The notes below the pieces were generated by a model. It had not been told where the DNA came from. It saw only the letters and a program-made list of their open reading frames with translations, and made no database searches. The position numbers and the translations under genes were made by a program. Of a stretch of DNA of 64,000 nucleotides, positions 57,816 to 64,000 are shown piece after piece. This DNA comes from an uncultured Halieaceae bacterium (lineage in GTDB: Bacteria > Pseudomonadota > Gammaproteobacteria > Pseudomonadales > Halieaceae), in assembly GCA_913045375.1 (NCBI GenBank), contig CAJWQE010000002.1:1-64000 (forward strand), read 5' to 3'. Position 1 is the first letter of the stretch. Each line of letters starts with the position of its first letter.

Positions 57816-59006
57816 TTATGGAGAGGGCTGGCTTATATCGGTTGGAAGCTCAGCAATTTCGGCGGCGTAGATATCACTTAGAATCTCACGCCACTGACCG
57901 TATTGATCCTCAATCGTACCTGAAAGCTGGATAGTTCTGTCTTCCAACTCGATGACTTGTGGCGTGATTTCAGCCTCCAATGACTGCCCTAACTCCTCGA
58001 GTGCCAGAGAGTGAATATTGGCTTCGGCCCTGCGCTCTAGGCCGCTCTTAATTAGGCCGCCACCTGCATAGATTCCAACGGCACCCGCGGTTCTCACATT
58101 GCGATCGTCGGAAGTGGCCGCCGCGATACCGGCCAGTAAAGAAATCCCACCCATGATTAACTGGGTCTGTGCCTCGTTCTCAAGCTCACGCAGTGCGACC
58201 GTTTCCTCATAACTCAAGCGACGCCATTCGTTATAGGGGCCATCCATCGAGCCAGAGAAGTTATCGTAGTGGCCTTGCAGCGTATCGACGAAGATGTGGT
58301 TGCGCTGCTGAATGGCACCGATTCGGGCCATCATGGGGTCACTTTCCGCCGGTAGGCGCACCGCGCGCGTCAGTGCGCCCTCATCGTCACTGAGATAGCC
58401 TTCGAAGGCTTCGGGCGCAAAGCTCTGGGCAAACTTCAGCTTGGATACATCTCTGATAGCCAGCCGATCACTACGCGCTAACGATTTGAAAACCGCGATT
58501 AAGTCGTTCGCAATATCCCTGTAAACCGCGAGAAACGGATCTTTCTTGACTCGCTGGGTTTGCTGATAGGCATATCGACTGGTCGTCCCGGCGTACTGTT
58601 TATCGAGCCAGATACGTCCTTGAGCATCTACTGCCCTTATCGCGAGGGAGAGTGCCTCTCCATCCGACTGCTCTATTGCCCCTGTGACCAGGACATCGGT
58701 GATGTGCTCAGGAGAGGGCACAACCCGACTAGCCCCCCAAACGCCTTGATCATCCAACACGAGAGCAAGTTCGCGCGCCATAAACGTCGCCTCGGCGCGC
58801 CGAATTTCCGGATAGATGCCTTCTTCAGGGTCTACGTCAGCGATGCCCGGATCAAAAACAACCACAGCAATGTCCAACACCTCATCACTGGGTAGTGAGG
58901 TCTCGTAGGTGTTGAGTGTCGGCACTGCCGTTGTTTTTACCGTCTCGGTAACACAACCGCTGAGTAATGCCAGCAGAGTCAGCAGTGTCGTAAGACGATT
59001 AATCAT
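57816..59006 (-). CDS. Lipoprotein with TolB/CsgG-like N-terminal region
   Basis: A 396-residue lipoprotein (LLALLSGCVTE, lipid Cys 18). The first half (about 35-170) has the strand pattern LDIAVVVFDPGI, WGASRVVPSPEHITDVLVTGAIEQSDG and IRAVDAQGRIWLDKQYAG, reminiscent of the nucleotide-free ABC-type fold in TolB_N or CsgG proteins. A hydrophobic Gly/Ala stretch (LIMGGISLLAGIAAA, about 285-299) could be a membrane-contacting helix. Family not recognised with certainty. Its ATG overlaps the Gly/Ser-rich gene's stop by four bases. Confidence 0.75.
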   Translation of the reverse strand: MINRLTTLLTLLALLSGCVTETVKTTAVPTLNTYETSLPSDEVLDIAVVVFDPGIADVDPEEGIYPEIRRAEATFMARELALVLDDQGVWGASRVVPSPEHITDVLVTGAIEQSDGEALSLAIRAVDAQGRIWLDKQYAGTTSRYAYQQTQRVKKDPFLAVYRDIANDLIAVFKSLARSDRLAIRDVSKLKFAQSFAPEAFEGYLSDDEGALTRAVRLPAESDPMMARIGAIQQRNHIFVDTLQGHYDNFSGSMDGPYNEWRRLSYEETVALRELENEAQTQLIMGGISLLAGIAAATSDDRNVRTAGAVGIYAGGGLIKSGLERRAEANIHSLALEELGQSLEAEITPQVIELEDRTIQLSGTIEDQYGQWREILSDIYAAEIAELPTDISQPSP

Positions 59007-60166
59007 TCTTCGGGTATCTCAATACCTTTGTACTTTCGGTATTCGTTCCATAGTGCTTCACGAATATCGGGATCAGGTTCCCGCATCGCAGCCTCGCGAA
59101 GCTGGCGCGCAACGATGTCATCATCATTGCCCGAGGGAATGTCCTCAGGTGCCTCGTAGACAGCTGGGGCATCAGGTGCACCTCCTGAGCGACCGCCCAT
59201 GCCACCACCCACGGAGCCATATCCACCTTGGTCGTCTGCTTCATACGGATTTCGACCACCGGAGCTTGTCTCGGTTCCCGAGCCATCTGAGCTTTGTGTC
59301 GAGCTTTGTGAATTTGCGCCTTGTTCCCGCTGGCTTTCCCGCTGTTGACGTTGCTCTTCCCGAATAATGGCATCAAATACGCCTGTGCTCTCTTCGAGCT
59401 GCCTATCCAGCACGGCAACACGCTCTGCAGTTGTCATGGTGTCGGTGGAGCCCCAGTCAGGCTCTAAACCACCTTGCGCGCGCGTGCCGGTTGCCTGACC
59501 TGCATCTGTACCTGCGTTAGATGCAACTTGTCCATTGGTCGCGTCTGATGATGAGTTTTCTCCGCTGGTGCCACTCGAGCCGCTGCCCGATGAGCTACCA
59601 CCCCCCTCGCTGGAGCCATTGCTCGAACCACTCCCACTGCCGCTGCTACTCGATGACGCAGTGTAGACGGGCTCTTCATCCACTAGGCTGGGCAGCGAGA
59701 GATCGCCGCCAATCGAATCACCGAATCCTGGGTCGCCGCCTGCCATCGCACCATCGCCCGATCCACCAGAGTCTCCACTTTCCGTGCCACCGGAGCCGCC
59801 TCCCTGGCTTCCTCCTGGCATGCCGCCACCCGCACCACCGCCGGTATTACCACCGCCCGATGACCCGCCTGAGCTCGATGAGCCTCCGCCCGACACGCCG
59901 CCGCCAGAGGATGCGCCGCCGCCCGATGACCCGCCAGCAGACGAACCACCGCCGGATGAACCACCAGAAGAGCTCGATGAGCCACTAGACCCACCGCCAC
60001 TTGAGGATGAGCTACCGGATGAGCCGCTAGATCCGGAGCTGCCGCCGGGTGGCATGGATGCAGACGGGCTGGAAGGTGTCGTTGGCATACTCGCTGATGG
60101 GCAACCCGCCAAGAGTGGCAGAATCGCAGCTACCGCAATAAGACCTTTCATCGCGTTACTGTTCAT
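59003..60166 (-). CDS. Gly/Ser-rich low-complexity lipoprotein
   Basis: A 387-residue lipoprotein (LPLLAGCPSAS, lipid Cys 22). Residues 41-147 and 171-206 are almost wholly glycine and serine; the rest of the middle is Ser/Gln/Asn-rich. Two structured pieces remain: a helix near TAERVAVLDRQLEESTGVFD and a conserved-looking C-terminal helix region DDDIVARQLREAAMREPDPD followed by WNEYRKYKG. ATG 60166 is chosen because it overlaps the preceding stop (ATGA). The Gly/Ser tract may act as a flexible tether between outer membrane and a C-terminal anchor. Confidence 0.85.
   Translation of the reverse strand: MNSNAMKGLIAVAAILPLLAGCPSASMPTTPSSPSASMPPGGSSGSSGSSGSSSSSGGGSSGSSSSSGGSSGGGSSAGGSSGGGASSGGGVSGGGSSSSGGSSGGGNTGGGAGGGMPGGSQGGGSGGTESGDSGGSGDGAMAGGDPGFGDSIGGDLSLPSLVDEEPVYTASSSSSGSGSGSSNGSSEGGGSSSGSGSSGTSGENSSSDATNGQVASNAGTDAGQATGTRAQGGLEPDWGSTDTMTTAERVAVLDRQLEESTGVFDAIIREEQRQQRESQREQGANSQSSTQSSDGSGTETSSGGRNPYEADDQGGYGSVGGGMGGRSGGAPDAPAVYEAPEDIPSGNDDDIVARQLREAAMREPDPDIREALWNEYRKYKGIEIPEE
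59549..60046. repeat. Low-complexity DNA encoding Gly/Ser tracts
   Basis: Degenerate GGC/TCG/AGC-type triplet runs on the minus strand encode the two Gly/Ser tracts of the lipoprotein gene. Codons vary (both AGY and TCN serines, mixed GGN glycines), so selection on the protein rather than simple DNA slippage seems to maintain it. The same stretch gives long spurious Pro-rich open frames on the other strand. Confidence 0.8.
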
Positions 60167-61620
60167 GTTGATGCCTCCGTCGCTACAGAGCCTGGCATTG
60201 CCCAATGCTTCGGTTCAAATACCCACGTAATCGTCTCACTTTCCACCGGCTTTCCGTCCTCGAAAACAGGCCTAAAGCGCATCTTTTTCAGCCGTCGAAG
60301 GACCCGTTCGGGGCCCCTAGTGCCCTCGACTAACGGGAACTGAATGCGCTCCAGATTGACCGCTTTACCGGTCGCGCTGATATTGAAACTCACAACGAGG
60401 TCACCCTCAGCGGGTTCACCCTGTTTAATATCCAGCACAGGATCGAAGCCCGGTACGGCGGGTAATGCCACTGGTATATCGAGTATACGGAAGGCCGGGT
60501 AGGGTTCCGTCGATGATGCGGCCATCTCGGACTCGGGTTGCCCAGCATCGTCTTCAAGTGCCTCAACGACAGGATCCTGTAGCTTCGCTACTTCCGATAG
60601 GCCCTTTTGCACATCGGCATTCAACGTTGATACGGTTGGAGCGATGGTGCCTGCAGGTTCAGTGTTCGATATTTCTGTCTCTGGCGCGTCGCTTGTTGGT
60701 GTACTTTCAGCGTCGATCTCGAGTTCGTCATTTGCTGTATCGAGGGCGTTTTCTTCAGAGGCTGATGCTTCACTCTCGGCTAAATTCTCGCCATTAGCCA
60801 GAGATAGGGCTTCTTGGTAGAAACTAATAGCGTTCATTCGATTGCCGGTCCACCACGCCCAGTCGCCCATCCGGAGAAGGTCTTCCGCCTGAATCTCGCG
60901 ACTCACACCCAAGCTATCTCGATTGAGCTGCTGCATGGCAACGAGAACTGACAAGCCGCGCTTGAAGGTGGCTTTGCCGGCAGCGTAATTGGTGGCATCG
61001 CGGTCCATTTTTCCGGGCATTGCGGCCCCGATACCGCGGTGACCCGCCAGTAGATATTGTGCGCGCACCATGCCTTCTAGCGCTGGGATCAACGCTTCTG
61101 ATTCCTCGCCATAGGTGGCAATCGATTCATTGAGGGCGCGACGATAGAAGTTCCAGGCTTTGCCCATGCGGGCAGTAGTTTCCTCTTCCTCGTCGATATT
61201 CTGGAGTAGAGCGTATTGATGCCACTCCGCCTGCGCCAGTAGCGCTTCTACTTTTTCTGGTCCCGAAGGAATGGTCGTCGATTCAATGCGTGATAGATAA
61301 GCCTGACGTTCGTCCGCCATGGCAAGCTGTTCGAGGGCGCGATGGCTGACAATCTCTGCGCGGAGGTACGGAAGCTGACTTTTGGCATTGAGTCCGTCAT
61401 TTATGCGACTCAGATGTGCGGCGCGCTTTAGCTTTTCAATTGCTTCGCTGTGCTGACCGCTGCTTTGCAGGTAAATGGCTTCATTCCACAGGTCTTCTTG
61501 CTGTCTCGGGTCGTAGGCACCAAATAGTCCGTCCTGTGCCCACGTCATTGGCACAGTCAGTGTGAGTGTCGCTACTGTCAATGCGGTCGATAGTGCGAGA
61601 CCGGTCGAAAACACTTTCAC
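60163..61620 (-). CDS. Periplasmic helical-repeat protein with TonB C-terminal-like domain
   Basis: First gene of the 13-gene cluster. The 485-residue product has a signal peptide (about 1-28, TWA-Q cleavage), a TPR-like helical region (about 40-280: NEAIYLQSSGQHSEAIEKLK; AISFYQEALSLA), an acidic low-complexity linker (about 285-375) and a C-terminal TonB-like domain (about 390-475: LVVSFNISATGKAVNLERI, then LRRLKKMRFRPVFEDGKPV). No membrane anchor besides the signal is seen. Start is GTG 61620 with AGAGGA about eight bases upstream. A TonB-like fold suggests contact with an outer-membrane partner. Confidence 0.87.
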   Translation of the reverse strand: MKVFSTGLALSTALTVATLTLTVPMTWAQDGLFGAYDPRQQEDLWNEAIYLQSSGQHSEAIEKLKRAAHLSRINDGLNAKSQLPYLRAEIVSHRALEQLAMADERQAYLSRIESTTIPSGPEKVEALLAQAEWHQYALLQNIDEEEETTARMGKAWNFYRRALNESIATYGEESEALIPALEGMVRAQYLLAGHRGIGAAMPGKMDRDATNYAAGKATFKRGLSVLVAMQQLNRDSLGVSREIQAEDLLRMGDWAWWTGNRMNAISFYQEALSLANGENLAESEASASEENALDTANDELEIDAESTPTSDAPETEISNTEPAGTIAPTVSTLNADVQKGLSEVAKLQDPVVEALEDDAGQPESEMAASSTEPYPAFRILDIPVALPAVPGFDPVLDIKQGEPAEGDLVVSFNISATGKAVNLERIQFPLVEGTRGPERVLRRLKKMRFRPVFEDGKPVESETITWVFEPKHWAMPGSVATEAST

Positions 61621-61644
61621 GAGTCAGTCCTCTTCTTTCACCCA

Positions 61645-61650
61645 AGTATA
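61645..61650 (-). promoter_or_regulatory. Candidate -10 element for the 13-gene cluster
   Basis: TATACT on the minus strand, five of six matches to TATAAT, lies 25 bases before the GTG start at 61620. No good -35 hexamer at 16-18 base spacing is visible, so this is a weak call. It is the only intergenic space of note upstream of the cluster, and the divergent thioesterase gene must use the same 136-base spacer. Confidence 0.3.
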
Positions 61651-61756
61651 GAGATAGTTTTCACTTAATCTCTACGTCTTAGCGCAAGGTGTGTACACTT
61701 CCGCCGCGACCCACGATTGGGCGTGATCTGGACAGGTGATAACACCGGGTGAGCAA

Positions 61757-62545
61757 ATGGGCAAATTCTTAGACGACACAGCACTTGAAGCGATCGGCGA
61801 AAATCGTTGGCGTGCTAATTTGCAAAAGGGATGGCGAATTGGTCGTGTACCTAACGGTGGCTATGTTCTCGCCATTGTTGGACGCGCTATATCGCAGTCA
61901 CTAAACGATGCCGATCCACTCTCGATTAACGCGTTTTATCTCGAGCCAACTCAGCTGGGCGAAGCGGAGATTGAGGTTGAAATTCTTCGGCTAGGCAAAG
62001 GCACTCAGTTCGCGTCCGCACGTCTGTATCAAGAGGGCAATCTAAAGATTGTGGCCAACGCAGCCTACACCGATCTCGATCGTTTGAAAGGCCCCACCAA
62101 CACGATTATGACGCCGCCAGATGTGCCGCCCTTCGAGACCATCGACGTGCCCAAACACAACGTGCTGGAGATTCACAACACAATTGATCTGCGCATCGTG
62201 AGCGGCGCAGAGTTCTTTACTGATCAGCAACCCACCAACACCGGTGAGTTTATTGCCTACATGCAATATGTCGACGGCGCCGATATCCATCCAATCGATC
62301 TTTTAATGTTCGGGGACATGATGCCGCCGCCTTCCTTTACGTTAGTACCCAATGTCGGTTGGGTGCCGACCGTAGAGATGACCGTGCAATTGCGCGGTAA
62401 GCCAGCGCCTGGCCCCATCTTATGCAGAGCCAGATCGCATACCCTAATAAAGGGCGTGACTGAACAGGACTGTGAAATCTGGGACGCGAACGGCGACCTC
62501 GTTGCCGTGGGTCGCCAGACAATGAAAGTGCGATCGATGAGCTGA
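61757..62545 (+). CDS. Double-hotdog acyl-CoA thioesterase family protein
   Basis: A 262-residue protein with two hotdog-like halves, matching the TesB-like/acyl-CoA thioesterase group. Conserved-looking parts are the first-domain RVPNGGYVLAIVGRAISQ (about 31-48), then INAFYLEPTQLGEAEIEVEI, and in the second half DLLMFGDMMPPPSF with TVEMTVQLRG. ATG 61757 is preferred because GGTGAG lies five bases upstream; GTG 61736 is an alternative. It converges on the gamma-glutamyltranspeptidase gene with one base between stops. Confidence 0.85.
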   Translation: MGKFLDDTALEAIGENRWRANLQKGWRIGRVPNGGYVLAIVGRAISQSLNDADPLSINAFYLEPTQLGEAEIEVEILRLGKGTQFASARLYQEGNLKIVANAAYTDLDRLKGPTNTIMTPPDVPPFETIDVPKHNVLEIHNTIDLRIVSGAEFFTDQQPTNTGEFIAYMQYVDGADIHPIDLLMFGDMMPPPSFTLVPNVGWVPTVEMTVQLRGKPAPGPILCRARSHTLIKGVTEQDCEIWDANGDLVAVGRQTMKVRSMS

Positions 62546-62546
62546 G

Positions 62547-64000
62547 TTACCAGACCGCGACGTGGCCTCCCGGTCGTCGTGGGTCTGCGTAACCGTAAAA
62601 CCAGCCATCCTCAATTTGTACTGAGTTGACGCGCCCTATCGTGCTGTTAGATCGCAGTATCTTGTGTTTACTCGCTTCGAGAATGGACACCGTATCGGGC
62701 GAAATACCGGGCTCGACCATAGCCATATCGGGCATCCATTGGTGGTGAATTCGTGGAGCCGACGTCGCCATACCCAGTGTCATATCAAATGCCATGACGT
62801 TGAGTAGTGTTTGTGCGACGGCGGTAATAATGCGTGAACCACCGGGGCTGCCCGTGGCTATCCATGGCTTACCATCTCTAAATACAAACGTTGGTGTCAT
62901 GGAGGATAGTGGTCGACTGCCCGCCGATACGGCGTTGGCCTCGCCCTGAACCAAGCCGTAGCCGTTGGGGAACCCGGGCTTGGCGGCAAAGTCATCCATT
63001 TCGTTGTTCAGGAGCATGCCCGTGCCTGGCACGACAATGCCTGAACCGAAACTAAAGTTAATGGTGTAGGTATTAGAAACCACATTCCCGAACTGATCGA
63101 CGATGGAGTAGTGCGTCGTTTCAGTGCTTTCCACATCTTCAAAACTGCCCGGCCGGATTTCGGCTGAAGGTGTCGCCACTTCATCACGGATAATGGTCCT
63201 TCGCTGATCCAGATAATCCTCACTTGTTAATTGTGCGACGGGAATCGCTGTACGGTCGGGGTCACCCAAATACTCGCTTCGATCGGCGTAGGCGAGCTTC
63301 ATCGACTCGATGAGAAGATGCAGGTACCCCGCGCTGTTATGACCCAACTCCTTGAGCGGGAAAGGCTCTAGCAATTTCAAGATCTGGGAGACGTGGACGC
63401 CGCCTGAAGAAGGGGGCGGCGCACTGACAAGCTCATAGTCGCGGAACGTGGAACGCACAGGTGTGCGCTCGATAGCACGATAGGTCGCCAGATCAGCCTC
63501 GGTTATCAGTCCGCCATGTCGCTTCATTTCCGCGACGATCAACTCGGCGGTCTTCCCCTTGTAAAAGCCGTCACTCCCCTGATCGCGAATACGCTTCAGG
63601 GTCTCAGCCAAGTCAGGTTGTTTGAATACGGTACCCATGGCGGGTGCTGTGCCGTTACCGCCGAGGTAGACGCGATTTGCCTCCGCATTTTTGGACAAGC
63701 GTTTCGAGGCAGAGCGCAAATTGAGGTGTAAGGCAGCGGGAACTTCGAACCCTTTTTCCGCCAGATCGATTGCCGGTTGAATCACGGTTTTGAGATCGAG
63801 TGAGCCGTACTTTTCCAGTGCGTGAATCATTCCAGCGACCGTTCCCGGAATACCAGCCGCACTGACACTGTTGTAGGCCATCTGCTTGTTTACGGTGCCA
63901 TCTTCATTGAGGAACATGTCTCGTGAGGCGCCATCTGGCGCCATCTCTCGATAATCGATGAATACCTGCTCGTCGGATTCCGCCAGGTGTACCAGCATGA
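62547..64000 (-). CDS. ggt: Gamma-glutamyltranspeptidase (5' end beyond window)
   Basis: N-terminal-nucleophile hydrolase that cleaves glutathione and other gamma-glutamyl compounds in the periplasm. The visible 483 residues lack the signal peptide and the first part of the large subunit; the frame is open to base 64000, and the methionine near 63998 is the internal one of the usual GGGGFMLVH stretch. The autoprocessing/catalytic threonine is in ESTETTHYSIVD, the small-subunit start. Later motifs VPGTGMLLNNEMDDF and SRPLSSMTPT match the family. 3' end complete. Confidence 0.93.
   Translation of the reverse strand, partial: MLVHLAESDEQVFIDYREMAPDGASRDMFLNEDGTVNKQMAYNSVSAAGIPGTVAGMIHALEKYGSLDLKTVIQPAIDLAEKGFEVPAALHLNLRSASKRLSKNAEANRVYLGGNGTAPAMGTVFKQPDLAETLKRIRDQGSDGFYKGKTAELIVAEMKRHGGLITEADLATYRAIERTPVRSTFRDYELVSAPPPSSGGVHVSQILKLLEPFPLKELGHNSAGYLHLLIESMKLAYADRSEYLGDPDRTAIPVAQLTSEDYLDQRRTIIRDEVATPSAEIRPGSFEDVESTETTHYSIVDQFGNVVSNTYTINFSFGSGIVVPGTGMLLNNEMDDFAAKPGFPNGYGLVQGEANAVSAGSRPLSSMTPTFVFRDGKPWIATGSPGGSRIITAVAQTLLNVMAFDMTLGMATSAPRIHHQWMPDMAMVEPGISPDTVSILEASKHKILRSNSTIGRVNSVQIEDGWFYGYADPRRPGGHVAVW

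Noticed and set aside
59521..60230. Long Pro-rich open frames on the plus strand over the Gly/Ser lipoprotein gene
   Set aside because: They are mirror images of the Gly/Ser codon runs; the minus-strand frame has a lipobox, signal and ATGA coupling.
46933..61620. Zorya-type defence system because of the MotA-like channel
   Set aside because: Zorya pairs ZorA with a ZorB having an OmpA-like domain plus ZorC/D/E nuclease or helicase genes; none of these are present.
46933..61620. Standard Tol-Pal or Ton system
   Set aside because: No Pal, TolA or TolB-propeller gene; the TolR-like proteins carry VWA domains and the TonB-like protein lacks an inner-membrane anchor.

Overview
The window comes from a chromosome of a free-living, probably marine gammaproteobacterium. 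Gene order is Pseudomonas/Cellvibrionales-like: lptD-surA-pdxA-rsmA-apaH with divergent amgK-murU, rpe-trpEGDC, crp beside yhfA, dusB-fis-purHD, aroQ-accBC-prmA, and erpA/anmK/M23/tyrS. An OM60/NOR5-type (Halieaceae) or related lineage fits best, but this is inferred from gene order and protein style, not from a database search. Coding density is very high. No gap exceeds about 250 bases, many genes overlap by ATGA/TAATG, and no rRNA, tRNA, insertion sequence or CRISPR array was seen.

Region by region. 1-7.6 kb: outer-membrane biogenesis (lptD, surA), vitamin B6 (pdxA), rRNA methylation (rsmA) and apaH (cut by the window edge). An H-NS-like gene and a patatin phospholipase gene sit in a more AT-rich pocket between pdxA and rsmA. 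7.7-15.3 kb: amgK-murU peptidoglycan-sugar salvage, rpe, four tryptophan genes, then crp and yhfA diverging from a spacer with a near-consensus CRP site. 15.3-23.6 kb: coq7, purine genes, fis, dusB, aroQ, accBC, prmA. 23.6-35.2 kb: copper/disulfide genes (PCuAC chaperone, dsbD), a PfkB kinase, a NUDIX hydrolase, heme genes (hemB, hemL, hemJ), argC, a bactofilin and erpA. 35.2-44 kb: anmK, an M23 peptidase, tyrS, sixA-like, nagZ, pirin, a small Kazal-like lipoprotein, a dicarboxylate symporter and a metallo-beta-lactamase-fold hydrolase. 44-46.9 kb: a flavin oxidoreductase and an exported amidohydrolase. 61.7-64 kb: a thioesterase and a truncated gamma-glutamyltranspeptidase.

The most unusual part is 46.9-61.6 kb, a tight minus-strand run of 13 genes that looks like one operon. 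It encodes a TonB-like periplasmic protein, a Gly/Ser-rich lipoprotein, four further lipoproteins (one an M48 metalloprotease), two single-pass proteins with PEGA-type repeats (one ending in a formylglycine-generating-enzyme-like domain without the catalytic cysteines), a small exported protein, a TolQ/ExbB/MotA-type channel subunit, a possible actin/Hsp70-fold protein, and two paralogous von Willebrand factor A proteins. Both VWA proteins begin with a transmembrane helix carrying an aspartate where TolR/ExbD/MotB have their proton-binding aspartate. I infer an ion-driven, envelope-spanning complex in which VWA domains replace the usual TolR/ExbD/MotB periplasmic domain. I do not recognise it as a named system.
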